Shown here: positions 16,557-24,627 of the stretch, one piece after another
Numbering within the stretch: the first letter of the stretch is position 1
How the letters are laid out: each line of letters starts with the position of its first letter
From: CTSoil-043 sp963821235
GTDB lineage: Bacteria > Chloroflexota > Limnocylindria > Limnocylindrales > CSP1-4
Direction: 5' to 3'
Length of the DNA: 64,000 nt
Assembly: GCA_963821235.1 (NCBI GenBank)
Contig: CAWGCS010000001.1
Coordinates: forward strand, 2,418,001 to 2,482,000
Program-made: the position numbers and the translations under genes
Notes under the pieces: model-generated
What the model was told of the DNA's origin: nothing
Database searches by the model: none
The model's input: only the letters and a program-made list of their open reading frames with translations

Positions 16557-16563
16557 CGCGCTG

Positions 16564-17190
16564 ATGGCCCGTCCCGCACGACCCGTGGACCATGGAGCTC
16601 CGCTGCGGCGGGTGATCCGACCCCCGGAGGTCCGGCGCGCCCAGCTGCTCGATGCCGCGATGGCCCTGTTCAGCGAGGCGGGAGTCGCCCCGGTCTCGGT
16701 CGCGGACATCACGACACGGGCCGGCGTGGCGAAGGGCACGTTCTACCTATACTTCGCGTCGCGCGAGGACCTGCTGGAGGCGCTCCGCATCCGGGTCGCC
16801 GAGGCGGCCTCGGCGCACCTCGCTTCCCTGGCCCTCCCCACCGATGCGGCCGGATGGCCGGCCTACCTCGACCAGCTGACCGATGCCGCGATCTCGTTCC
16901 TCTGCGAACACTGGTCGATCCACGAGGTCCTCGCTCACCGTCCGCACGAGCACGTCGCGGGTCGCGGCGAGATGAAGGTGGTCGACGAGCATCGCGCCCA
17001 CCTGCGGGCGATCATGGAAGCCGGGGTGACCGCCGGCGCCATCTGGTGCGACGATCCGTCGATCGGAGCCGACCTGCTCTACGAGCTGCTCCACGCGGCC
17101 GGCCACCGCGCCTGCGGGCACGAGTCGGATGCCGCTGCTGTCGCGGCCGTGGCGCGTCAGATGGTTCGCGGGGCCCTGCTGGCGCAGTGA
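16564..17190 (+). CDS. TetR/AcrR family transcriptional regulator
   Basis: A 208-residue repressor. The N-terminal helix-turn-helix is clear: RRAQLLDAAMALFSEAGV, then VSVADITTRAGVAKGTFYLY and FASREDLLEAL (about residues 22-75). The C-terminal ligand domain (about 85-200) is variable, as usual, and carries several His and one Cys. It should bind the adjacent 30-bp palindrome. ATG 16564 was chosen because it places the usual short basic arm before the HTH. Ligand unknown; the neighbouring heme-type membrane protein is the likely regulon member. Confidence 0.92.
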   Translation: MARPARPVDHGAPLRRVIRPPEVRRAQLLDAAMALFSEAGVAPVSVADITTRAGVAKGTFYLYFASREDLLEALRIRVAEAASAHLASLALPTDAAGWPAYLDQLTDAAISFLCEHWSIHEVLAHRPHEHVAGRGEMKVVDEHRAHLRAIMEAGVTAGAIWCDDPSIGADLLYELLHAAGHRACGHESDAAAVAAVARQMVRGALLAQ

Positions 17191-17203
17191 CCTCAACCGG
17201 CGC

Positions 17204-17596
17204 TCAGCTGGGCTCGGACCCCAGCCAGTCGGTCCAGGCGGCGATCGGCCGCGGGCCGGCAGGGTGCAGCTCGAGCCAGCGGACGGCGTAGGCGAGGTCG
17301 AGCGGCGCCGCGGCGGCGGCGGGGTCCGCCAGGCGTCGGGCGGCTTCTCGCGCGAACGACGCGGCGAGCGTCTCACGGCGCCGGATCGGCCCCAGCTGGG
17401 CCCGGATCTCGTCGACGGCGCTGCCGAAGGCGGGACGGCGCCAGCCCGGCGCCACGGCCCCGGTCTCCACCGCGCGGAGGAGCTCGGCGGCACGCAGGGC
17501 GAGCACGGATACGGTGGGCTCGTCGGAGCCGGCCGCCGCGCGACGGAGCCGGTGGCGACGGAAGGCAGCGAGGCCGGGCGGCGGTGCGGCGGTCAC
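17204..17596 (-). CDS. Hypothetical protein
   Basis: A 130-residue soluble protein that I do not recognise. High G/C at third codon positions supports coding. It is alpha-helical in character, rich in Ala and Arg, with Trp-containing segments near the C-terminus (AYAVRWLELHPAGPRPIAAW). Start GTG 17596 lacks a ribosome-binding site. It converges on the TetR gene (13-base gap) and is preceded by about 200 bases that can fold strongly (17732-17796). Confidence 0.6.
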   Translation of the reverse strand: MTAAPPPGLAAFRRHRLRRAAAGSDEPTVSVLALRAAELLRAVETGAVAPGWRRPAFGSAVDEIRAQLGPIRRRETLAASFAREAARRLADPAAAAAPLDLAYAVRWLELHPAGPRPIAAWTDWLGSEPS

Positions 17597-17731
17597 GCCG
17601 TCGATGCTCGACCCGTCGCGTGAATGCCGTGTGGTCGCCGCGTTAACGTCCCGTTTCGCGGTGGCCGGGCCGTCCGCGCCGATGCCTGGATCGATCCGAT
17701 CTCACGAGGGAGGGCCTGCACGCCCGGCAGC

Positions 17732-17808
17732 GGCCCCCGTCGGCGCGATCTGGCCAATCCCAAAAGGGATCGCCGTCGGCGTGCGGAGCGGGGGCCACGA
17801 CGATTCTA
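17732..17808 (-). promoter_or_regulatory. Structured leader or small RNA with its own -10 element
   Basis: On the minus strand TAGAAT (17803-17808) is followed after 6 bases by a composite stem-loop. The outer stem is 17732-17739 with 17789-17796 (8 bp), a middle stem is 17741-17745 with 17771-17775 (5 bp), and an apical hairpin is 17757-17761 with 17766-17770 around an AAAA loop. The -10 sequence and its spacing to the stem resemble those of the RNase P RNA gene in this window. It could be a small RNA or the leader of the hypothetical gene starting at 17596. Confidence 0.4.
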
Positions 17809-17933
17809 CCCCTCCACCCAAACCGGATCTCCCGTTCAGCCGGCTACGTCTGCCGAACACGATGAAGCGACGCGTCGTGACCGACGGCACTTCTCCTCAC
17901 CGGCCCCCCGGCACACACTTGCCCGACCCACAC

Positions 17934-18006
17934 GGGAGGCTTTGACGCGCGGCCCGCACACGGCCGCCGGGACCGCGCCAAGCCACTGGCGAGACCGACC
18001 CGCGGG
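17934..18006 (-). repeat. Interspersed repeat, copy B (inverted relative to copy A)
   Basis: A 73-bp copy of 15515-15588 in the opposite orientation, differing at a few positions and by a small indel. Together with copy A it brackets the heme-membrane/TetR/hypothetical module as an inverted-repeat pair. The rest of 17597-18030 holds only the structured element at 17732-17808; I see no gene in it. Confidence 0.8.
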
Positions 18007-18030
18007 ATGAGTCCCTAGGAGGGCATCTCC

Positions 18031-18387
18031 GTGGCCGAGTTCGGGTTGTTCATCGGCTGGGGCTCGCCGCGCGCCGGCAAGGAAGCCGCGGCGAGCAAGG
18101 TGTTCGAGGAGGCAGTCGCCTACTGGAGCGCGCTCCAGGCGGCGGGCGAGATCGAGAGCGTCGAGTACGTGCTCCTCGCCTCCCACGGCGGCGACTTGGG
18201 CGGCTTCGCGCTGCTGCGCGGCGAGCCGGACAAGCTGGGCCGCCTCCGTGGGGCGCCGGAGTTCGAGCGCCTGACCATGCGGGCGGGTGTCTGCCTCGAT
18301 CGCGTCGGCGTCGTCAGCGCCGCCGTCGATGCCGGGGTCACCCGCGAGATGGGCGCGTGGAACGAGGCGATCGCCGACCTCATCTGA
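18031..18387 (+). CDS. Conserved hypothetical protein, possible dimeric alpha-beta barrel
   Basis: A 118-residue soluble protein. GTG 18031 is preceded by a strong AGGAGG. The pattern of a strand (AEFGLFIGWGSPRAGKE), a helix (KVFEEAVAYWSALQAAGEI) and strands (ESVEYVLLASHGGDLGGFAL), repeated once, resembles YCII/EthD-like ferredoxin-fold dimers, but this is a structural guess. No catalytic motif is evident. A strong terminator hairpin follows at 18429. Confidence 0.75.
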   Translation: MAEFGLFIGWGSPRAGKEAAASKVFEEAVAYWSALQAAGEIESVEYVLLASHGGDLGGFALLRGEPDKLGRLRGAPEFERLTMRAGVCLDRVGVVSAAVDAGVTREMGAWNEAIADLI

Positions 18388-18428
18388 CGAGGCGATCTCG
18401 ATCGGGTCATCCAGCGCCGCCGGGCTAC

Positions 18429-18453
18429 GGGAGGCCCGCTCAGCGGGCCTCCC
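18429..18453 (+). terminator. Hairpin terminator after the 18.0-kb gene
   Basis: Near-perfect 12-bp arms, GGGAGGCCCGCT (18429-18440) and AGCGGGCCTCCC (18442-18453). In practice a shorter stem with a CTCAG-type loop would form. No U-tract follows. Confidence 0.65.
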
Positions 18454-18494
18454 CTCACGGAACGTGTCCCCGAATCGTCGCGGAGGGCACCGCC

Positions 18495-19073
18495 GTGACG
18501 CTGGACCCGCACGCATCGCCGCTCACCGATGGCGTCGTGCTGCTGGATCGCTTCACCGACGCCGACGTCGATGCGCTGTGGGCCGGGGAGGACAACGGCT
18601 TCGCGCGCCGGACTGGTCGTCCAGGCCCGTTCACGAGGCGAGACATCGCGGATCAGATCAGGCATTGGCAGGAGCCCTGGCAACGCGGCGGACCCGGGCG
18701 ATCATTCGCCGTCCGCGAGACAGGGACGCGACGGCTGGTGGGCGGCTGCGTGCTCGAGGTCCGTCCAGGAGATGGCGAGATCGCCGAGCTCTCGTACTGG
18801 GTCTTCCCGCCCTACCGGCGTCGCGGGTACGCGACTCGCGCGGTCGAGCTGGCGTGCGGGTACGCGTTCGACTGCCTGGGCATCGGGCGGGTGGAGCTGT
18901 CTATCGAGCCGTCGAACGACGCCTCGCTCCGCGTGGCAGCAAGGGCGGGCTTCCTGCGGGAGGGCGTCCTCCGTCGGCACGATCGCTGCCAGCGCGGACG
19001 TCAGGAGATGGTGCTCTTCTCGCGTCTCCGCCCTGGTGGCCTGCGGTCGCGACCACCGGGCGCCGGGGCCTAG
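18495..19073 (+). CDS. GNAT family N-acetyltransferase (RimJ/RimL type)
   Basis: A 192-residue acetyl-CoA-dependent acetyltransferase. The acetyl-CoA loop motif A is present (SYWVFPPYRRRGYATRAVEL, about residues 100-120, with R-R-x-G-Y/x-A), followed by EPSNDASLRVAARAGFLREG, typical of RimJ/RimL-type Acetyltransf_3 proteins. Start GTG 18495 has GGAGGG 8 bases upstream. Substrate unknown (protein N-terminus or a small amine). Confidence 0.88.
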   Translation: MTLDPHASPLTDGVVLLDRFTDADVDALWAGEDNGFARRTGRPGPFTRRDIADQIRHWQEPWQRGGPGRSFAVRETGTRRLVGGCVLEVRPGDGEIAELSYWVFPPYRRRGYATRAVELACGYAFDCLGIGRVELSIEPSNDASLRVAARAGFLREGVLRRHDRCQRGRQEMVLFSRLRPGGLRSRPPGAGA

Positions 19074-19121
19074 CCGAGCCCAGCGGCGGCCCTGTGGCAG
19101 GGTCGTGATCAGGGCCGGCCC

Positions 19122-19565
19122 TCATCCACGACGAACGGCCCGTTCGATGGCGTCGCCGTGGTCGGTCCGGTGCCGGTGGCGCTCCACCAGGCGAGGCAGG
19201 CCCGCCGACCGGATGCGATCCACGACGGACGGATCGAGCGATTCGATGAACGCGTCGACCTCGCTCGAAGCTTCAGCGAACAGCTGGATCGCGGCGCCAC
19301 CCCCGATGAGCCGCCATCCGTGAAGGCCGGCGTCGTTGATCGCGTCGATCGCCTCGGACGGGAGGGGGGCGGGCACGTCTCCGCCCGCGCTCAGCGCCGC
19401 CCGCAGACGTCCGACGTGGGCACGGTCCCAGAACGCCAGGTGCGCGAGCTCGGCGCCGATGGTCCATCCGTCGTCGGACGGGACCGCCATCTGCGCGTCG
19501 GTCAGCTGGCCCACCAGCGACAGGATGCGGTCGCGGGCGGCCGCGTTGTCGGCGACATGACTCAT
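19122..19565 (-). CDS. DinB-like metal-binding protein
   Basis: A 147-residue four-helix-bundle protein of the DinB/mycothiol-transferase-like superfamily. One metal-ligand histidine is in the second helix (GAELAHLAFWDRAHVGRL) and others are in the C-terminal ERHRHRTDHGDAI. These proteins often act as thiol transferases or have no known activity. ATG 19565 is preceded by AAGGGAAGGG. It is convergent with the GNAT gene (48-base gap) and divergent from the 19.7-kb gene. Confidence 0.72.
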   Translation of the reverse strand: MSHVADNAAARDRILSLVGQLTDAQMAVPSDDGWTIGAELAHLAFWDRAHVGRLRAALSAGGDVPAPLPSEAIDAINDAGLHGWRLIGGGAAIQLFAEASSEVDAFIESLDPSVVDRIRSAGLPRLVERHRHRTDHGDAIERAVRRG

Positions 19566-19740
19566 GCCGGGCCCTTCCCTTTCGTGGGTGGATGCGTTCA
19601 CCTCATCAAGGATGCACGCGCTTGACCTCAGGTGCCTGACCGCCACGACCCTCTCGCAGCCAACCTCGGCCGCCGGGTGGCCTAGAGTGGCGGCGGGACG
19701 TCGCCGACCCGGCGACCGCCCCGGGAAAGGAAGGACTGCC

Positions 19741-20157
19741 ATGACCAGTCCCCGCACCACCGGCGTCTGGATCTCCGCGAACTCGGCGACCGTGTTGCGC
19801 TGGAGCCCTGAGCTCACCGTGCGCCATCGCATCGACTCCACGGTCCCCGGCCGGCACCGCTCGACGGGACGGCCGCCCACCGAGAAGCACCCGGCCGGCG
19901 AGGGCCATCGCGACGAGCACATGCGGACCTTCTTCGTCCATGTCAGCCAGGTGCTGCCGGTCGACGACGACCTGCTGCTGATCGGTGACGGCGAGGTGGT
20001 CGAGCACTTCGCCGAGCAGGTCCGCACCGATGACGACAGCCACGGCCGCAGGCGACGGATCGAGGTCGAGAAGGGCGGCCCACTCACCGAGCGCCAGCTG
20101 CTCGCCCGGATCCGCACCTTCGCCGGATTGCCGGCCAGACGCCAGCTGCCCCGCTGA
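19741..20157 (+). CDS. Conserved hypothetical protein, release-factor-like 'translational machinery protein' type
   Basis: A 138-residue protein. Its order (GVWISANSATVLRWSPEL; an Arg/His-rich loop; FFVHVSQVLPVDDDLLLIGD; then EKGGPLTERQLLARIRTFAG) matches small proteins often named translational machinery or host-attachment-like proteins, which are related to the eRF1 core domain. The function is not established. ATG 19741 has AAAGGAAGG upstream. The loop at about 30-60 is rich in His, Arg and Pro. Single gene, divergent from the DinB gene. Confidence 0.6.
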   Translation: MTSPRTTGVWISANSATVLRWSPELTVRHRIDSTVPGRHRSTGRPPTEKHPAGEGHRDEHMRTFFVHVSQVLPVDDDLLLIGDGEVVEHFAEQVRTDDDSHGRRRRIEVEKGGPLTERQLLARIRTFAGLPARRQLPR

Positions 20158-20248
20158 CCGCGAAGGCTCGAAGGCGCCAGACGCGCGGCACGGCTCGTCC
20201 GCGGGCCAGGCCCGTTGACATGCTCAATCCCCGGATCGCGGCCGGAGA

Positions 20249-20611
20249 TCAGCGACTGGGCGAGAGGATCTCGATCCGGTTCCCGAACGGGTCGCTCGTG
20301 TAGAAGCGGTCGTAGCCGGGAAGCGGTTCGTCCAGGATGATCGGGCAGCCCGCCGCGGCCAGACGATCACGGAGGTCCGGGAGGTCGTCGACGAGGAACG
20401 CCGGGTGGGCCTTGCGGGCGGGGACGAACGGATCGTCGATCCCCAGATGGATCTCGACCGCGGTGGAGCGGAACCAGCAGCCACCGCGGCGCTCGAGGTT
20501 CGGCGGCTTCCGCACGCGGGGGATGCCGAGGACGACCTCATAGAACGCCTCGGCCTCGGCCTCCTGCCCGGGCGGCATCGCCAGCTGGACGTGGTGGATG
20601 GCTCCGATCAT
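20249..20611 (-). CDS. VOC family protein (glyoxalase/bleomycin-resistance fold)
   Basis: A 120-residue single vicinal-oxygen-chelate unit. His6/His7 (MIGAIHHVQLAMP), a central HLGID and the C-terminal Glu in DPFGNRIEILSP are the usual metal-ligand positions. The YTSDPFGNRIE signature is typical of glyoxalase-like dioxygenase/lyase relatives. Substrate unknown. No ribosome-binding site is seen; TAAGGT lies 6 bases upstream of the ATG, suggesting a leaderless mRNA. Confidence 0.88.
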   Translation of the reverse strand: MIGAIHHVQLAMPPGQEAEAEAFYEVVLGIPRVRKPPNLERRGGCWFRSTAVEIHLGIDDPFVPARKAHPAFLVDDLPDLRDRLAAAGCPIILDEPLPGYDRFYTSDPFGNRIEILSPSR

Positions 20612-20617
20612 CGAGCG

Positions 20618-20623
20618 ACCTTA
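20618..20623 (-). promoter_or_regulatory. -10 element of the VOC gene (leaderless)
   Basis: TAAGGT on the minus strand ends 6 bases before the ATG at 20611-20609. Confidence 0.4.
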
Positions 20624-20799
20624 CCCCACCGGCGGGCTCTGCCGATCGGTTCTTGCCCGCGACCCTCCTGGGACAGAGAGTTGGCGAGACCGTGGCGCGT
20701 GCCGCGACATTGGCGAAGTCTCGGTCGCCGGCTCGGATCAGCCCGCCCTGCCGCGAGGCCCCCGGGACGGTCCGGGTGGACCAAGGAGGCAACCCTGCC

Positions 20800-21186
20800 T
20801 CAGGGAGCCCACTCGGAGAGGGACAGCCACTTCCCGTCCGCGCAGACGCCGGGCGGGATGACCGCCACGACCTCCTCGCCGGCCCGGGCGCGGATCGGGC
20901 TGTCGGTGCACTGAGTCGAGGAATCGTCGACGAATTCGAGGCGGAAGCGCTCAGTCTTCGTTGGCGCGATCGCCATCCTGTACGCCATCGAGCGCTGGAG
21001 GGTCTCCACGCCATCGACCTCGTACCAGATCTGGACCTCCCGGTCGGTGTCGTTGACGATCCAGATGCCGGCGCCCTTGTCGCTCTCGACGCAGCCGGCC
21101 AGCCAGGCCGCCGCCAGGAGGCAGGCGACGATGGTCGCGGCCAGGCGCCGGCGGCTTGACGGGCCCGACGACCGCTGGCGGATCAC
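20800..21186 (-). CDS. Small lipoprotein, paralogue of the 28-30.7 kb lipoprotein family
   Basis: A 128-residue secreted lipoprotein. Basic n-region, hydrophobic core and lipobox LAGC (Cys32). The mature part reads WIVNDTDREVQIWYEVDGVE, then STQCTDSPI and VIPPGVCADGKWLSL. This matches the three lipoproteins at 28.0, 29.8 and 30.3 kb in order and in two conserved cysteines, which could form a disulfide. Choosing GTG 21186 gives the same length as those paralogues; upstream starts at 21192 or 21258 are possible. Function unknown. The 188 bases before the VOC gene hold nothing I recognise. Confidence 0.7.
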   Translation of the reverse strand: MIRQRSSGPSSRRRLAATIVACLLAAAWLAGCVESDKGAGIWIVNDTDREVQIWYEVDGVETLQRSMAYRMAIAPTKTERFRLEFVDDSSTQCTDSPIRARAGEEVVAVIPPGVCADGKWLSLSEWAP

Positions 21187-21339
21187 ACCCACGATTGGAC
21201 GTCGACGTCGCCAGCGGCGACGAGGGGCCGCCACGAGTGCGGCGATGGATCCTGCCATCGCCACACGATACGTCGGTGCTGCGGCACTTCGGAGCGTCGG
21301 CGGTGATGACCCGTCGCAGGGACGCACCGCCAGCACCGT

Positions 21340-21375
21340 ACCGCGCCGACGGGATAGACCGCGCCGACGGGATAG
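21340..21375. repeat. Two tandem copies of an 18-bp unit
   Basis: ACCGCGCCGACGGGATAG occurs twice head to tail (21340-21357, 21358-21375) in the 295-base gap between the EAL gene and the lipoprotein gene. It could be a binding site upstream of the lipoprotein or a replication slip; nothing else is recognisable in the gap. Confidence 0.6.
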
Positions 21376-21481
21376 GAAGCGGCAGACGAACGCGACGGCG
21401 TGCCCTGCCGGCTGCACGGCCGCCGGAAACCCACACGGGCCCCCGCGCGAACCTCACCGTCACAGGCGCCGCCGGCTTGGG

Positions 21482-24004
21482 TCAGGCGGGCCCCTCGACA
21501 CTGCCGGGAGCGGGTTCCGGGTGTCCGAGCAGGTAGCCCTGCCCGAGGGGGACGCCCAGCTCCCGAAGCATGTCGAGCTCGGCCTGCTCCTCGATGCCCT
21601 CGGCGATCACCTCGCACCGGACGCGCTGGGCGAACTGGGTGAGGCCGGCGACCATGGCCTGGCGCGTCGGGTCGCGATCCACGTTCCGCACAAGGCTGAG
21701 GTCGAGCTTGAGGAACTGCGGCCGGAGCTCCACCACGTGGCGCAGGCTCGCGAAGCCTGCCCCGGCGTCATCGACGGCGAGGCTGACCGTCCGGCCGAGG
21801 CGGGCGAGGGCCTGGCGAACCGCCCGGTAGTCGTCGATCTCGACGTGCTCGGTCACCTCGAGCACGATCCCACGCGACCGACCGCGAAGGAGCATCGCGA
21901 GCTCTTCCGCGTGGAGGATCACGTCCGGTGAGACGTTCAGGCTGAGCCAGCAGTGGGGCGGGAGGGCCTCGGAGGCGGCCAGCGCCGCCGCCAGCGTGGC
22001 GAGCTCGAGCTCGCGACCCAGACCGACCGAGTGAGCCTCGGCAATCACGAGGTCGGGCCGCCGCCCGTCCGCGAAGCGCGTGAGCACCTCGTAGCCCATG
22101 GCTTGGGTCGAGGCCAGCGCGAAGATCGGCTGGAAGACCGGGCTGAAGCTGCGGTCGGCCAGGACCCGGCTGATCCGTCCCTTCATGAGATCGGATCGGT
22201 GGCCCCCCTCGAGGTGGGAGCTCAGGAGCGCGCTTGCCGTCGCGGCGAACTCGCCGACAGCCGGGAGGTGGTCGATCATGTGGCGGGCATACGCCTCGTC
22301 GCGCGTCCCGGCGGCGACGAGGCCGAGGAGGCCCTCTCCGTTGCGGATCGGTGCGTAGGCGGCGGCCTTGAGGCCGAGCCTCGTCAGCGTGGTGCCATAC
22401 AGCCCGTCCCCCGGCCGGGCGCGCCACGCTTCCGCCCACGGACCCTGCGAGGCCCGCCCGTAGAGGTAGCCGGCCCGGGAGGTGGGCAGGGCCCGGCCTC
22501 GATCGACCGGCAGCCCGTCGGGTCCGCCGAGGGCAAGGGCGACGGCTCTGCCGGGTTCGGTGAAGTCGAGGATTGCCGCGAAGTCGATCCCCGGCAGCGA
22601 GAACAGCTCGCCGCTGATGTCGGCCGCCGTCTCCTCGGCGGTCGGGCTGGGCTGGAGGCGGGCGAGGGCGGCCGCGACCTGCGCGCGTTCGCGGAACTCG
22701 GCGGCCAGGGCCGACTCGGCGGCCCGCTCGGCGGTGACGTCGCGCTTGACGGCGACGTAGCCCGACACGTCGCCGCCTGGGCCGCGGATCGGCGAGATCG
22801 TCGCCTCCTCCTCGTACAGGGTGCCGTCGTTGCGCCGGTTGATGAGCGGACCGGTCCAGCTCTGGCCGCGGGTCAGGCGGCGCCACAGGGCTCGGTAGAA
22901 GCCCGCGGACTGGCGACCGCTCTTGAGGATCCGCGGGTTCTGGCCGATGACCTCGGTGCGGCTGTAGCCGGAGATCCGCTCGAAGGCCGGGTTGACGTAC
23001 TCGATCGCGCCCGAGAGATCGGAGACGATCACCGAGTCCGACGTCTGCTCCACCGCGGCGACGAGTCGCTCGCGCTCGGCCTGGAGCGTCCGATCCTGCG
23101 CCTCCAGGCGATGCATCTCGGTGACGTCCGAGAAGAAGCCGACGAGGCACGGCAGGCCGTCGACCTCGACGGGCGACGACCTGATGTCCGCCAGGACCAC
23201 GCGGCCGTCCTTGCGGAGGCAGGGGATCGATCGTGCCACGCCCGGGCCAGCGCGCATCGCATCGAACGCGTCGAGGACGGCCCGCAGCGCCTCGGGTGGA
23301 TGGATGTCGCGGACCGTCAAGCGGACAAGCTCGTCGCGGGGGTAGCCGAGGAGCGCGGTCGCGGCCGCGTTCACCCACCGGAAGCGCGTCGTCGCCTGGT
23401 CAGCGATGAGGATCGCCTCGGAGGTCCCATCGAAGATCGTCGCGTAGCGGAGCTCGGACCGGGCCAGCGCTTCGAGCGCCCACCGCTGCTCGGTGATGTC
23501 GACGATGGTGCCGAGCATCCGGATCGGTCGCCCCGATCCGTCGAGCTCCAGGCGTCCGCGCCCCTGGACCCAGCGCTCCGCGGCGGTGTCCGCCCGAACG
23601 ATCCGGTACTCGCGGTCGAATGCCTGGCCGCGAGCGACGACCTCGTCGGCGAAGTAGGCGAGCATCCCTGCGCGGTCGTCCGGGTGCACGAGCGCTCCCC
23701 AACCCGCCACCGACCGGTCGTAGGCGGCGTCGAGCCCGAAGATCGCGTCGAGGCCCGGAGAGCTCACCCAGCGACCCGATCCGATGTCGAGAGAGTACGA
23801 TCCGAGCCTGGCGACGGACTCGATCTCGTCGACCAGCAGGCCGTCCGGCGGAGCACTCGGCTCGGGAAGCGTCACATGTCGCGACTTCGCGACGGACCGC
23901 CCGAGACGCGCCCTCCCTGCCACCTGCCAACTCCCCTGCCGTGGGGCGGCGCCCGTCAGGTGAGTCGAGCCTGTTGCCTCGACTTGCCCATGGGACGCGG
24001 CCAT
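21482..24004 (-). CDS. PAS-PAS-PAS-GAF-EAL cyclic-di-GMP phosphodiesterase
   Basis: An 840-residue cytoplasmic sensor enzyme. Three PAS domains (about 55-160, 170-290, 305-425; the third has SVIVSDLSGAIEYVNPAFER), a GAF-like domain (about 450-585) and a C-terminal EAL domain (about 600-830). The EAL residues look intact: E in GYEVLTRF, N in WLSLNVSP, E-x-T-E-like EVTEH, DD in AVDDAGAGFASL, K in FLKLD, E in AEGIEEQ and Q in GQGYL. It should therefore hydrolyse c-di-GMP. There is no GGDEF domain, so it is a dedicated phosphodiesterase. No membrane segments, so signals are probably cytosolic (redox, light or small ligands). Start uncertain: ATG 24004 chosen, GTG 24034 possible. Confidence 0.9.
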   Translation of the reverse strand: MAASHGQVEATGSTHLTGAAPRQGSWQVAGRARLGRSVAKSRHVTLPEPSAPPDGLLVDEIESVARLGSYSLDIGSGRWVSSPGLDAIFGLDAAYDRSVAGWGALVHPDDRAGMLAYFADEVVARGQAFDREYRIVRADTAAERWVQGRGRLELDGSGRPIRMLGTIVDITEQRWALEALARSELRYATIFDGTSEAILIADQATTRFRWVNAAATALLGYPRDELVRLTVRDIHPPEALRAVLDAFDAMRAGPGVARSIPCLRKDGRVVLADIRSSPVEVDGLPCLVGFFSDVTEMHRLEAQDRTLQAERERLVAAVEQTSDSVIVSDLSGAIEYVNPAFERISGYSRTEVIGQNPRILKSGRQSAGFYRALWRRLTRGQSWTGPLINRRNDGTLYEEEATISPIRGPGGDVSGYVAVKRDVTAERAAESALAAEFRERAQVAAALARLQPSPTAEETAADISGELFSLPGIDFAAILDFTEPGRAVALALGGPDGLPVDRGRALPTSRAGYLYGRASQGPWAEAWRARPGDGLYGTTLTRLGLKAAAYAPIRNGEGLLGLVAAGTRDEAYARHMIDHLPAVGEFAATASALLSSHLEGGHRSDLMKGRISRVLADRSFSPVFQPIFALASTQAMGYEVLTRFADGRRPDLVIAEAHSVGLGRELELATLAAALAASEALPPHCWLSLNVSPDVILHAEELAMLLRGRSRGIVLEVTEHVEIDDYRAVRQALARLGRTVSLAVDDAGAGFASLRHVVELRPQFLKLDLSLVRNVDRDPTRQAMVAGLTQFAQRVRCEVIAEGIEEQAELDMLRELGVPLGQGYLLGHPEPAPGSVEGPA

Positions 24005-24385
24005 CGGGTACCCGTTCGCTGGTTCCTGCGGCACCCGCGGCCATCATTCGGGTCGACCCGGCGGACGGACCACGGTACGAATGGGCCAGCCGGCGTGAGC
24101 CGAACGTCCCGCGCAAGCCTCAACCCGGGTCCGGCTGGGGTCCCTACGCATACGGACAACCCGGGGGTCAGCGCCAGCCGAGCTCGTCAGCGAGCGCGAT
24201 GAGTCCCTCGGTGAGCTTCGGTCTGCCGCCGTTGGCCGGATGACGCAGCACCCTCATCCCCGGCGGCAGAATGCGCCTCGCGGATTGCCCGATTGCCGCG
24301 ATCGTGCCCCGGCAAGCGGGCCTAGCGGCTGGCAGCCAAAGCCCGCCCGGGGCGGCCGCCACCTCGGTTCTGGCAACACAATCGC

Positions 24386-24406
24386 GAGGCCCGGGTCGCG
24401 GGCCTC
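24386..24406 (-). terminator. Hairpin at the end of the 24.4-25.7 kb gene trio
   Basis: GAGGCCCG (24386-24393) pairs perfectly with CGGGCCTC (24399-24406) around a 5-base loop and overlaps the stop codon of the proline-rich small gene. The following stretch to 24004 (about 380 bases) holds only the presumed promoter region of the EAL gene and a doubtful 29-codon frame. Confidence 0.55.
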
Positions 24407-24611
24407 ATGCCCCGATTCGAGGAGTGCGCCGCCCGGTCTTCGGACAGGCGCCCTCGATGCTGCGCATGGAGCGACGACGCACCCGGCTGTGCGGATCCTC
24501 AGGGCTCGGAAGGTCGGACGGCCACGGCAGATCCGGAACCACCTTGACCTCATTGCTGATGGGGTTGTCCGGGGGATCCGGACGCTGCGACGACGGCTTC
24601 TCGACGGGCAT
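24405..24611 (-). CDS. Small proline-rich protein
   Basis: A 68-residue protein I do not recognise. It starts MPVEKPSSQRPDPPDNPISN and continues with Pro/Asp/Ser-rich then Arg-rich segments (HSRVRRRSMRSIEG); probably disordered. ATG 24611 has GAGAGG 9 bases upstream and follows the two-TM protein gene by 16 bases. Its N-terminus resembles that of the DUF4332 protein two genes upstream (DPPxNPxSxxV in both), which suggests a shared partner or an N-terminal duplication. Confidence 0.55.
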   Translation of the reverse strand: MPVEKPSSQRPDPPDNPISNEVKVVPDLPWPSDLPSPEDPHSRVRRRSMRSIEGACPKTGRRTPRIGA

Positions 24612-24627
24612 CGGGTGAACCTCTCGC

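Noticed and set aside
24168..24254. 29-codon minus-strand frame ending TEGLIALADELGWR
   Set aside because: Looks protein-like at its end, but it is very short, without ribosome-binding site or recognised family; it could be a gene remnant, not enough to call.
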